Source of the DNA: Aliishimia ponticola
GTDB taxonomy: Bacteria; Pseudomonadota; Alphaproteobacteria; Rhodobacterales; Rhodobacteraceae
Reading direction: 5' to 3'
NCBI RefSeq assembly: GCF_004803475.1
Contig: NZ_SRKY01000003.1
Span: forward strand, 62,001 to 126,000
DNA: 64,000 nt
The notes below the pieces were generated by a model. That model worked only from the letters and a program-made list of their open reading frames with translations, was not told the DNA's origin and made no database searches. Below are positions 17,195-25,121 of the stretch, one piece after another; position 1 is the first letter of the stretch, and every line of letters starts with the position of its first letter. A program made the translations under genes and the position numbers.

Positions 17195-18427
17195 CTTTTC
17201 TCCAATTTCCTCTGTTTTACTGGGCTTTTTGCCACCCAGTGTCCCACGATTTGTGGGGCGTGGGACACTTTGACCGGCAGCGGCAGCTTCGGCACGCAGC
17301 GCGGCACGCTCGGCGAGACGCGCACGATCGACGCGCTTCGTATAAATCGCAGCAGTTTTCGGGTCGCTGTGCGACAGGTGAGCCATGACCTCGTAGACAG
17401 AACCCGATGCTTCGGCGATCTGCTCGGCGCGGCGCTTTCGAATGCCATGTTGCGACCGGGTGGCGCGCATCTTGGGTATCCCGGGCTTTTCCATGACTGG
17501 AGCACCAGCATCGTCGAGGACCGGCTCGCAGAGCCCGGCAGCAACGATCCACTTGCGCACCGCGTTGTCGAGCGAACCTGACGACGCGAACGGTGTGCCC
17601 TTCTCGGTCAGGAGATATGCCCGGGCGTCAACGGGCAGGTTTGCGGCTTCGAGCATGAAACTCCACGGCAGAGGAAGCTGGACCTCGGAGGAACCCTTTT
17701 TCGACGGTTGAAACCGGATATAGAGACGCTCGTTCCGGGTAATTTCGTGCTGCGGGCCAAGGATGTGCATGTCGCCAATACGTCCCGCAGTGGCCTCAGC
17801 GAGAAGAAACCACCGGCGGGCCATAGTGCCGGGTCCGTGGTGCGCCAGAAACCGTTCCGCATCCGCATCGCTCCAAGGTTCTGCGCCACCCTTTTCGACA
17901 TGTCCGCTCTGGACCTTGTGGACCGGACTATCGATCGGATACCCGTAATCCTCGCCCCAGCGGTATGCTGCGCGGAGAGCCTTCAGGCAGGTGTGCGCCG
18001 CCCCAGTGCGTGCCCCGAACGAGTCTCGGATGTGCGCGAAAGCTTCCCTGGGGAGTGAGGCCTTCATCGAGCCCATTCGCATTTTCTTGTTTGGCGAGAG
18101 GCAATCCCGAGCCTGTTGCAAGCCGGTCCTGCGGCTATTTAGTGTGGCCTGCTTCAGGTTACCCGCTTCGACTTGAACCTCCATCCGTTCGAGAAACCTC
18201 TCGCAGAGTTCGTCGAGCGTATTCTTGGCCGGCTGGGGCTTGGCTTCCTTCGTCAGTTTCAGCCCAGCTCGTGCAGCGAGGTAGTGGTCTTCGAAGTCGT
18301 CATGATCGGGACTGACCGGGATAGTGATCTTCTTCGTTTTCTGCCCTTCAACGCGAACACGCCAGCGAGGTGTCCCCGCCGGCGTCTTCTCTTCGCAGAG
18401 GCCTTCGTAAGTCTTGCTGATCTTCAT
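17138..18427 (-). CDS. Tyrosine site-specific recombinase (integrase) of the island
   Basis: This enzyme integrates and excises the element at the tRNA-Glu site. It has a SAM-like core-binding region near residues 68-160 and a catalytic domain near 185-375. The catalytic residues are R216 (TAGRIGD), H327 and R330 (QHGIRK), H353 (LSHSD) and nucleophile Y362 (AAIYTK). The ATG at 18427 is preferred because it overlaps the stop of the small upstream gene. As integrated, the last 13 residues are encoded by chromosomal tRNA sequence beyond the att core. In the excised circle the frame would instead end with ten other residues. The 3' 57 bases are antisense to the tRNA. Confidence 0.93.
   Translation of the reverse strand: MKISKTYEGLCEEKTPAGTPRWRVRVEGQKTKKITIPVSPDHDDFEDHYLAARAGLKLTKEAKPQPAKNTLDELCERFLERMEVQVEAGNLKQATLNSRRTGLQQARDCLSPNKKMRMGSMKASLPREAFAHIRDSFGARTGAAHTCLKALRAAYRWGEDYGYPIDSPVHKVQSGHVEKGGAEPWSDADAERFLAHHGPGTMARRWFLLAEATAGRIGDMHILGPQHEITRNERLYIRFQPSKKGSSEVQLPLPWSFMLEAANLPVDARAYLLTEKGTPFASSGSLDNAVRKWIVAAGLCEPVLDDAGAPVMEKPGIPKMRATRSQHGIRKRRAEQIAEASGSVYEVMAHLSHSDPKTAAIYTKRVDRARLAERAALRAEAAAAGQSVPRPTNRGTLGGKKPSKTEEIGEKWQPVGESNPSFQVENLAS
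17178..17195. repeat. attL core (18-bp direct repeat)
   Basis: TCCCCTACGGGCTGCCAC covers the 3' half of the T stem, the acceptor stem, CCA and one following base of tRNA-Glu. It is identical to 27820-27837. The two bases GA precede it on both sides, separated by one mismatch (T versus A). Confidence 0.9.
17239..17268. promoter_or_regulatory. Left pair of putative integrase arm sites
   Basis: GTGTCCCAC (17239-17247) and GTGGGACAC (17260-17268) form an inverted pair starting 44 bases from the attL core, inside the integrase coding sequence. The same 9-mer occurs twice near attR. Repeats placed on both sides of a core are the usual layout of arm-type sites of tyrosine integrases. Confidence 0.6.
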
Positions 18428-18654
18428 ATTCCATCTTCCCAGGATGGGGCGTCGTCTCCATCTGGTGCGACCTTCACCCTGTTGTTTGTTGCGATTTCTT
18501 CCGACGGGGGCTCGTTCGAATTGCCCGCCACGTCGACGCAGAACGATCCGTCCGCATGCACTCTGACCGCACCCGGCTGAAGCCCGGCCGAAATCATCGC
18601 GTGGATCACGTTGGAGATCGATGAGCGGGATGGCTGAGCAGCGGGCATTGGCAT
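18424..18654 (-). CDS. Small protein preceding the integrase
   Basis: This is a 76-residue protein with a short helical N-terminus (SISNVIHAMISAGLQPG) followed by a beta-like AVRVHADGSFCVDVAG. Small proteins of this shape (helix, then a V-x-D-x-x-G-x-x-x-V strand) are very common directly upstream of integrases in Rhodobacterales elements. Its stop overlaps the integrase start (ATGA), so the two are co-translated. A role as excisionase or integrase accessory factor is plausible but unproven. Confidence 0.65.
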   Translation of the reverse strand: MPMPAAQPSRSSISNVIHAMISAGLQPGAVRVHADGSFCVDVAGNSNEPPSEEIATNNRVKVAPDGDDAPSWEDGI

Positions 18655-18864
18655 TCACTTCCTTGGACGGAAGAATAGTGGGTTGATCGCTCTCGGCCGA
18701 CTCGTGAAAAACCGGGGAAAAACTCGGTTCAGTTTAGTTTTTGCCGCAAGTCATTGTTTTCAATTGAATCATTTTTCTTCGCCAAAGGCGTTTTCGGTCA
18801 AGCGGCGTTTCGACTGAGCAGCAGATGGAGTGAGGTCGAAACGCCAACGTCCAGTGATCCGGCC

Positions 18865-18937
18865 GGACGCTGAGACCCCGAGGGGGCTTCAAGGGGCGGC
18901 GCCTTGTGAAGTGGCACCGCCCTCGGGTCAGGCGTCC
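18865..18937 (-). other. Long imperfect cruciform at the 3' end of an island gene
   Basis: On the minus strand the outer arms GGACGC/GCGTCC enclose inner arms CCCGAGGG (18920-18927 complement) and CCCTCGGG (18877-18884 complement). Two competing internal stems lie inside: GGCGGTGCC with GGCGCCGCC, and CTTCA-rich with TTGAAG-rich segments. It starts at the stop codon of the 155-residue gene, so a terminator or mRNA-stabilising structure is likely. The usual T-tract is missing. Confidence 0.5.
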
Positions 18938-19395
18938 AGAATCTCCTGGGATACGCGCATGGCACGGGCGCCATGCAGCACGGCGCTGACCATATCTCTG
19001 ACTCCGTGCAGTTCGTTCGCGCATTGGATCAGAGCATGTGTCTGACAGTCAGCGTAGATGACTTCGTAGCCGCCCCTCACGTGGTTCTCATCCGCCTCCC
19101 AACCGACATGTGTCGTGGAATTGATCTTCGCGGTGAGAGTTTCGAGAAACGTGCCAAGATCATCAACGAACGCATCATCGAAAATCTGTGCTTTCTCGAG
19201 ACGCCGAGCGAGGAGCTCGGGAAACGCCCGGCGCGACGGCGGAAGCGCCGGAACGACTGTATGGCGCAGACCAGCGGCGGCGATCCACGCTTCAGTGAGG
19301 GCCGCAGCAACCAGAGCGACCAGCAGATCCTGGTTCATTTCGGTGCTGTCGTTGGCATCCGCGGAGCGAACTGGAGATACGGTTGCGACGCTCAT
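18928..19395 (-). CDS. Island protein of unknown function
   Basis: I do not recognise this 155-residue soluble protein. It is mostly helical, with an alanine-rich N-terminal helix (DLLVALVAAALTEAWIAAAG) and a C-terminal helix (HALIQCANELHGVRDMVSAVL). Its ATG overlaps the stop of the preceding gene, so the two are a coupled pair. The position beside the mobilization region suggests an element maintenance or transfer accessory role, which is inference only. Confidence 0.6.
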   Translation of the reverse strand: MSVATVSPVRSADANDSTEMNQDLLVALVAAALTEAWIAAAGLRHTVVPALPPSRRAFPELLARRLEKAQIFDDAFVDDLGTFLETLTAKINSTTHVGWEADENHVRGGYEVIYADCQTHALIQCANELHGVRDMVSAVLHGARAMRVSQEILDA

Positions 19396-19793
19396 GCCGC
19401 CACCTTCCGCGCGGCGGGTGCAGATGCTGCTTCTTCGGCATCGCGAAAGCGGCCAACTGCGCCCTGAAAACCGTCGGCGAGCAGACAGATCTCCTCAACA
19501 ACCGGGCTCGCTGGATCGATCAACGCAAAGCACGCGGCTTCGATCCGTTCGGGATCATGGACGTTCTCGAGCATGAGCAGGTCCAACAAATCGTCGAGTG
19601 CCTCCAGGGTCCGGCGGGATGGCATAGCGTCGGCGGCGAGGCCATCGATAAGGGAATGTGCGAGGCGTGCGCCAGGATGGCCGCCGAGCAGTGAAGCGGC
19701 ATTGAGTAGTCCCTCGCGTTGCTCAGCAACGTAGGTGCGCAACTCGCCCAGGGCAGACGGAGGGGCAGCGTAGGTTTCGGTGGTGTCGAACAT
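19392..19793 (-). CDS. Island protein of unknown function
   Basis: This is a 133-residue acidic, helical protein without recognised motifs. The ATG at 19793 has a GGGAG six bases upstream, which is better than the longer in-frame starts. It is the first gene of a two-gene unit transcribed away from the mob gene. The gap upstream contains the strong inverted repeats that make up the candidate oriT. Confidence 0.6.
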   Translation of the reverse strand: MFDTTETYAAPPSALGELRTYVAEQREGLLNAASLLGGHPGARLAHSLIDGLAADAMPSRRTLEALDDLLDLLMLENVHDPERIEAACFALIDPASPVVEEICLLADGFQGAVGRFRDAEEAASAPAARKVAA

Positions 19794-20379
19794 GATATCT
19801 CCCAATCGGAGGTTTCCGGCGCGGGGCCGGGTCAAGCGTTCGTTCTTCTTCACCGTCGGTTCTGTTATTTGCGCCTTTCGCCTCATCCTTTCGCTTCGGC
19901 TCTCGCAATGAGGAGCCGAAGCGAAAGGATGGGCCAGCGCCTACCCAAATTTGCTCGCCGCACGCGGCATGAGGGGCCTGCTTCGAACGGCGTTGCCGGG
20001 GGCGTGAATGGGAGAGGTCAAGGAGAGGGCATGTCCTCTCTTTGCTGTGGCCGGGGAAGCCAGAGCAGAGGGGGGTCCGGGCGGAGAGTGCGGAACGACT
20101 CCATCAGGCCGCCGGAGGCGCAGGTGGGCGCATGGCGCGCACCTGTCGGCTGTCCGCCCAGGACCGCCCGCCGCGTAGGCGCCCCGCCGGAGGCGCGGGG
20201 TCCCGGGGCAGCACCCCGGGCGAACGGGGAGCAGAGCGCAAAGGCCAACGGCCGGTGCGCTCTGCTCCATAGTGAGTAGACACCTGAGCGCATCCACAAA
20301 TGCGCGCACGCGGGGCCGCCGAAGGCGGCCCCGGTCCCGAAAATTAGGGACACCCTCTACTGGGGCGTAATTCCCTGCA
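19794..20379. other. Hairpin-rich gap upstream of the mob gene: candidate oriT
   Basis: No convincing gene is present in these 586 bases. Four inverted repeats are: a perfect 19-bp repeat at 19884-19931; 11-bp arms with one mismatch and a three-base loop at 20121-20145; CCCGGGG/CCCCGGG at 20203-20221; and a perfect 10-bp stem with loop GAA at 20311-20333. MobV-type elements usually carry oriT as inverted repeats just upstream of the mob gene, which fits this location. The nick site cannot be assigned by eye. Confidence 0.5.
19884..19931. repeat. Perfect 19-bp inverted repeat
   Basis: CATCCTTTCGCTTCGGCTC pairs exactly with 19913-19931 around a ten-base loop. It lies in the gap between two divergent transcription units of the island, 449 bases upstream of the mob gene. 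No T-tract follows in either direction. Confidence 0.85.
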
Positions 20380-22083
20380 ATGACGGAGCCTGCGAACCTC
20401 ATTGTCCTGCGATACGAGCGCGTCACCTACCACGGGGTCGGTGGCATTGAGGTGCATGGCAAGCGCCAGGGCGGGGACCTGTCGAACGTCGACCCCACAC
20501 GCACGCATCTCAACGAATTCCCGATCGGTCACGCCGGCCTCCGCGAGATCGTGGATGCGCACATCGTCCAGATGCAAATGGACAATGCCGATCGTAAGCG
20601 CGCGTCGCTGAAGCGTCGTCGGCGCAGGACCGAACTCGAGGAACTTGACAACGCCCTCGAGGTGGCTGGTGACGATCCCCATGCACTTGCGGAGGTCATG
20701 GGCTGGCCCTGGGACCAGAAGAACGTGCACCCCTTCACCGAGGGCATCCTGTCGGTTTCCCATGAATGGTTTCTCAACCAGGACGGCCAGATCGATGTGA
20801 CCAAGGTGGATACCTTCCGCGAATTCGCGCTCGGATACCTGGCGGAGGAATTCGGCGATGAGGTTCTCTACGCCCGTCTCGATCTCGATGAAAAGACCCC
20901 GCATCTTTCGTTCCTGATCGCGCCGGAGCATGAGAACCGGAAGACCAAGCGTCGCGAGCTGAGCCACCGGCAGCACCGTCTCTTCGGGATGGAAGAGGTC
21001 CAGTCACTTTTCGACGACGAAGAACCCGACCCAGCGCTCACGCGCAAGAGCTATGAGCTCCTCCAGGACCGCGTGGCTGATTACGCGCAGGCTCGTGGTC
21101 TCGATTTGGTTCGCGGGGAGCGGAGGGCGGCGCAGGAGCGCGTCCAGCGGCAGGCTGGCGAGGAGGTGACGAAGCGCAAAAACATTTCGCCATCCCGTGG
21201 GCGTGAAATTGCTGCGATCGAGGCTGCTGAGGCCACGAAAGACAGAGAGCAAGCTGCCATGGAAAAAGCTGCCGCCGAGCGCGATGCGTTGGCAGCGAGC
21301 AATTTGCGGGAGGAGATCAGTCAGGCCTTGGATGAAGCGCAGGCGTCACGGGTAGCTGCGGAACGGGAGCTGCGGAAGGCAAAGGAAGAGCGCGCCGCGC
21401 TGGCGGCGAGGGAGGAGACTCTGCGCATCGGAACGCAGGCGATCATCACGGAAGAGCTCACCTATGCGCCTCCGACTGCGGAGAGGGCCGAGGGGCTTAC
21501 GTGGGGCCGGAACAAGCCAAAGACCGCAGAACGGCGAGCTTGGCTCTCCGAGAAGATCAAGCCGGCGCGCGACTGGCTCGTCGGGTTCGCTCGGTCCATT
21601 TTCGGGTTTCAGCAACAGCGCGATGCCGCCCTCGCCGATCAAGAGGCTCGGGCGCAGGCGATCATTGAGGCGGAGAGCCGACAGGGACGGAAGCCGGCGC
21701 AGACAATGCTCGATCTGGTCAATGAGGCCGGCGCGGCTCCAGGAAAGGAGCTACCAATTCCAAATGCTTGGGCGCTGCCCCGGGAAATGACGGCGGATCA
21801 GATCGACAAGCATCTGGCTGCCATGACGAACACCTCGATCTGCGATGCCTATGCGCCTACGCGGGATGCACGGGATCTGACCGAGCACAGCGACATGCAG
21901 GCGCGCTACACGGCCGGTTTGCATCACCTCCTCAAGGAGGCAGAGAGGCGTGGACTGAATGTCGAGTTGCGCGAGCACCATCCCGCGAAGGCAACTGACC
22001 CGAAACGAGCGCGGCTGCACGCAGACTCGCCGCCAATGGCGATCCACGTGGTTCGTTACGATCGCACGCTTCAGCGGAGTTGA
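20380..22083 (+). CDS. MobV-like (Mob/Pre) relaxase with coiled coil
   Basis: This protein probably nicks oriT and leads the strand during mobilization. N-terminal features match MobV relaxases: HGKR at residues 26-29 in place of the HNxR catalytic motif, SNVDPTRTHLNEF at 35-47, and DLDEKTPHLS at 168-177 aligned with the family's HxDExTPHxH metal site. Two of the three metal histidines are therefore replaced (by D168 and S177). A long charged coiled coil spans about residues 280-350, and the C-terminal 200 residues are unassigned. The ATG has only a weak ribosome binding site. It is convergent with the KfrA-like gene. Confidence 0.75.
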   Translation: MTEPANLIVLRYERVTYHGVGGIEVHGKRQGGDLSNVDPTRTHLNEFPIGHAGLREIVDAHIVQMQMDNADRKRASLKRRRRRTELEELDNALEVAGDDPHALAEVMGWPWDQKNVHPFTEGILSVSHEWFLNQDGQIDVTKVDTFREFALGYLAEEFGDEVLYARLDLDEKTPHLSFLIAPEHENRKTKRRELSHRQHRLFGMEEVQSLFDDEEPDPALTRKSYELLQDRVADYAQARGLDLVRGERRAAQERVQRQAGEEVTKRKNISPSRGREIAAIEAAEATKDREQAAMEKAAAERDALAASNLREEISQALDEAQASRVAAERELRKAKEERAALAAREETLRIGTQAIITEELTYAPPTAERAEGLTWGRNKPKTAERRAWLSEKIKPARDWLVGFARSIFGFQQQRDAALADQEARAQAIIEAESRQGRKPAQTMLDLVNEAGAAPGKELPIPNAWALPREMTADQIDKHLAAMTNTSICDAYAPTRDARDLTEHSDMQARYTAGLHHLLKEAERRGLNVELREHHPAKATDPKRARLHADSPPMAIHVVRYDRTLQRS

Positions 22084-22127
22084 TGCACCGAGCTTCCTTG
22101 ACCTGTCGTTTGCCCGTTTGAGGATAC

Positions 22128-22823
22128 TCAATCGCCGCCAAGTGCGTCAGCCTTGGCCGAAGGTGTCGACATGGGGAGGTCGGCGGTTTCTGGACCGTCC
22201 GAGGAACGCGGCCGCCGCGCACCCTTCCGGGCTTTCGCATCCTCACCGGTTTCATCTTCAGTATTTCGAAATGGTGAGAGCATCGCGAAGATCGCATCGC
22301 GCTCTGCCAGCCGGGCGTTTGCCGCTGCAAGCTCTGTAGTGGCCGCCTCGAGCCGGTTGCGAAGATCGGCACATTCTACGTCTGCCGCGTCAGCCCTCGC
22401 CACCTCCTGATCACGGGCCGCCTCAAGCAGTCCGATGATCCCCTGCATCTCAACCATGTCTTGGCGGTGGCTATCATCCTTGGCTGCCTGGGCGCGGCGC
22501 AGATCGACGATCTCACCGTTCTGAAGGTCACGGGTGCGGGCCCAGAGATCCTTCAGCATCTGCTCGTGCGCCAGACGTAGGTCGTCCGGGATTTCGGGCA
22601 TGTTGGCGAGCTTGGTCTGGGTTGCGAGTAGTCGATCCTTTACCGCTCGGGCCGCTGGCCCGAGGCGCGTGAACGACGTCTTCACAGTCTCGTTCAACTG
22701 CTGCTGTGTCGGCATCTTGCCATTGTTCTCCGCCATGAAACTCAGGATGGCGGCTTCGGTCCTGCGCAGCAGGTCCGGGTCTATCTCGCTCGCGGGCGCG
22801 AAGGTGCTCTCGTGCTTCGACAT
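22128..22823 (-). CDS. KfrA-like DNA-binding coiled-coil protein
   Basis: The N-terminal region (LLRRTEAAILSFMAENNGKMP then QQQLNETVKTSFTRLGPAARAVKDRL) matches the KfrA-type plasmid DNA-binding domain. A coiled coil follows at about residues 75-185, rich in Ala, Glu and Arg, and then a disordered tail. KfrA proteins bind their own promoter and help partition or stabilise plasmids. GGAGA lies before the ATG. Two perfect palindromes 28-72 bases upstream of the start are candidate operators. The gene suggests a plasmid ancestry or a circular stage for the element. Confidence 0.75.
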   Translation of the reverse strand: MSKHESTFAPASEIDPDLLRRTEAAILSFMAENNGKMPTQQQLNETVKTSFTRLGPAARAVKDRLLATQTKLANMPEIPDDLRLAHEQMLKDLWARTRDLQNGEIVDLRRAQAAKDDSHRQDMVEMQGIIGLLEAARDQEVARADAADVECADLRNRLEAATTELAAANARLAERDAIFAMLSPFRNTEDETGEDAKARKGARRPRSSDGPETADLPMSTPSAKADALGGD

Positions 22824-23151
22824 GATTGTTCTCCAATCGTGGGTGTAACGCCCGGTAGCGATATTACCGGGTATTACCGCCCCACCACGGGGCGGCAGGA
22901 AGGAAGTTGGTTCGATTGATCCTGACCGGAAGCTGAATACGCGTCATCTCCACATAATTCGGGTAGATTAGTAGCTTCGCGCCTGCTGGGATGCAGGGTT
23001 CGGGGCGAGTCGAAGGCGCGATGTAGGCATTTTCTCAAACACCACAAATAGCGTGCGCCGCTGCGCATCCATCAGTATATTGTCAACTCTGTGGTTGTAA
23101 CCAAGCTCGTGTTCTGGCTTTATTCCAGAAACGAAAATCCAGGGGAGAACC
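22824..23151. promoter_or_regulatory. Divergent promoter region with two palindromes
   Basis: This 328-base gap separates the KfrA-like gene from the methyltransferase gene. CCCGGTA/TACCGGG (22851-22871, seven-base centre) and CCGCCCC/GGGGCGG (22877-22895, five-base centre) lie close to the KfrA-like start and suit an autoregulatory operator. The remainder toward the methyltransferase is AT-richer, and nothing else was recognised. Confidence 0.5.
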
Positions 23152-24354
23152 ATGTCGAGGCAGGCTACCGGTCGCGCATCAATAGAGCTCTTCGCAGGCG
23201 CGGGGGGGCTGGGAATTGGCTTGTCCCAGGCCGGTTTCGAGCCGCGCATGGTCGTGGAATACAACCGCTGGTGCTGTGACACCCTGCGAGACAACCATGG
23301 GGCCCTTGCTGATGATGAGAGCGATCCTGACGCTGCCTGGCGGGTTGTCGAAGGCGACATCCGCAACGTCAGCTTTGAGCAGTTCGAAGATAAGCTTGAT
23401 CTCGTCTCGGGAGGTCCACCCTGTCAGCCGTTCTCGCTCGGAGGTCGGCATCGCGCATTTGATGACGCTCGAGACATGTTCCCTCAGGCCGTTCGTGCCA
23501 TTAGGCAAGCCAGGCCGCGCGCGTTCGTGTTTGAAAATGTGAAGGGGCTAACCCGGGCTTCGTTCATGAGTTATTTCGAATATGTGAAACTTCAGCTGGA
23601 ACACCCGGAATTGATCGCGAAGGACGACGAGGACTGGCAAGATCATCTGGCTCGCCTGGAGCAGCACCACACCGCAGCGAAGAGGGATGGCCTTCATTAC
23701 AAGGTCGTCACAAAGCTCCTGAATTCCGCAAACTTTGGCGTGCCTCAACGGCGAGAACGCGTTCTTTTCGTTGGGTTTCGAGATGACGTCGACGCGAAGT
23801 GGAGCTTCAAGGAGGATGGAACTCACACACAGGCTGCGCTCGTCTGGGATCAGACGTTCGGAGATTACTGGGATCGTCATGAGGTCCCGAAAAAGGACCG
23901 TGTTTTGGAAGGTCGTTCAAAACTGATGGCGAAGCGCCTCTCGAAAGACGAGATGCCAGAGTCGCTTCCATGGCGCACGACGCGTGAAGCGATAATTGAT
24001 CTCCCTGACCCAGAGAAGGCACCGAAGGCGGCGGCGAGGATCGATAACCACCGTTTCCAGCCCGGTGCGCGGGTCTATCCTGGCCATACCGGCAGCTATC
24101 TGGACGAGCCGTCGAAGACGTTGAAAGCCGGTGTGCACGGCGTCCCTGGAGGAGAAAACATGTTGCGTCGAGCAGACGGGTCAGTGCGCTACTTTTCGAC
24201 GAGGGAAGCTGCACGAATCCAAACATTCCCTGACGATTACCGCCTACACGGCGCCTGGTCTGAATGCATGCGCCAGCTCGGAAATGCCGTCCCTGTGGAA
24301 CTCGCCCGTGTCGTCGGCGAGAGCGTTGCGAAGCAACTTGACGAGGCCGCTTGA
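23152..24354 (+). CDS. DNA (cytosine-5-)-methyltransferase
   Basis: This enzyme methylates the cytosine of a specific site and protects the host from the linked nuclease. Ordered C5-methyltransferase motifs are visible: motif I IELFAGAGGLGIGL (11-24), motif IV GGPPCQPFS with catalytic C91, motif VI FENVKGL, motif VIII GVPQRRERV, and motif X RQLGNAVPVELA near the C-terminus. The length of 400 residues is typical. The recognition sequence is not readable from this; the target-recognition region lies between motifs VIII and X. Its stop overlaps the nuclease start by one base. Confidence 0.93.
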   Translation: MSRQATGRASIELFAGAGGLGIGLSQAGFEPRMVVEYNRWCCDTLRDNHGALADDESDPDAAWRVVEGDIRNVSFEQFEDKLDLVSGGPPCQPFSLGGRHRAFDDARDMFPQAVRAIRQARPRAFVFENVKGLTRASFMSYFEYVKLQLEHPELIAKDDEDWQDHLARLEQHHTAAKRDGLHYKVVTKLLNSANFGVPQRRERVLFVGFRDDVDAKWSFKEDGTHTQAALVWDQTFGDYWDRHEVPKKDRVLEGRSKLMAKRLSKDEMPESLPWRTTREAIIDLPDPEKAPKAAARIDNHRFQPGARVYPGHTGSYLDEPSKTLKAGVHGVPGGENMLRRADGSVRYFSTREAARIQTFPDDYRLHGAWSECMRQLGNAVPVELARVVGESVAKQLDEAA

Positions 24355-25121
24355 TGCCCGGATTCGCGGAGCTCGAATTTGACCTCCCAGGAGCGCTCTT
24401 GAAAGCGATCTTGGAACGCCTCGACGATATTGAAGCGGCTGACCTGACTGTTGCCAACATGACTGACATGCCTGAGGAGCAGGGCGTATACGCCCTCTAT
24501 CTCAAGGACCCACAGCGACTGGTCTATATCGGAAAGACAGACAGTGAAGCCGGGCTGAAGCACCGCCTGACGCGTCATGCCAGGAAACTCATCGGACGAA
24601 AAAACATCACCGCAGCGGATGTGCAGTTCAAAGCTATCCGCCTCTATGTTTTCACTGCCATGGACTTGGAATATGCACTGATCCAATATCATGGTGGGGT
24701 CTCGCAAGTCGCTTGGAATAACTCGGGCTTCGGGTCAAACGATCCTGGAAAGGAACGAGACACAACAAGCTACAAGCCAGACCACTGGGACACGCAATAT
24801 CCGATCGATCTGGATCATGTCTTCGTCCAGTTCGACCCTGGCGACTACAGTGTGGACGAGGTGATGGGGCGGCTGAAAACGGAACTGCCCTTCCTATTGC
24901 GGTATCAAAGGCCCGGCCGTTCTCGAAACTCCTTCCACGAAGACTTTGAACGCGCGAAAGTAACGGTTGCTCACCGGGGCGCCACAACCCGCGAGTTACT
25001 CCAGCTATGCATGCGCGCGCTACCGCACGGCTGGCATGCGACGGCTCTTCCGAGCCACATTATCGCCTACAAGGATGATCGGCGCCGCTTTCCCAGTGGC
25101 GAGGAAATCGCCCGATCCTGA
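24354..25121 (+). CDS. GIY-YIG type II restriction endonuclease, Eco29kI-like
   Basis: This is a likely restriction nuclease of 255 residues. GIY-YIG signature segments are GVYALY (44-49) and VYIGKT (57-62). R71 or R74, H75, E106 (MDLEYALIQY) and N122 (WNNSGFGSNDPG) match the Tyr/Arg/His/Glu/Asn set of the Eco29kI group. The WNN-GFG-NDPG block is particularly diagnostic. Eco29kI cuts CCGCGG, but the specificity here is unknown. The gene overlaps the methyltransferase and vsr genes by one base on each side, which keeps expression linked. Confidence 0.85.
   Translation: MPGFAELEFDLPGALLKAILERLDDIEAADLTVANMTDMPEEQGVYALYLKDPQRLVYIGKTDSEAGLKHRLTRHARKLIGRKNITAADVQFKAIRLYVFTAMDLEYALIQYHGGVSQVAWNNSGFGSNDPGKERDTTSYKPDHWDTQYPIDLDHVFVQFDPGDYSVDEVMGRLKTELPFLLRYQRPGRSRNSFHEDFERAKVTVAHRGATTRELLQLCMRALPHGWHATALPSHIIAYKDDRRRFPSGEEIARS

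Noticed and set aside
18424-18658. A longer integrase N-terminus beginning at 18658
   Set aside because: That stretch is the other frame of the 76-residue gene; the integrase start at 18427 overlaps its stop in the usual coupled arrangement.
20042-20272. Short frames in the GC-rich gap before the mob gene
   Set aside because: They run through the strong inverted repeats and encode only Arg/Gly/Ala-rich sequence.
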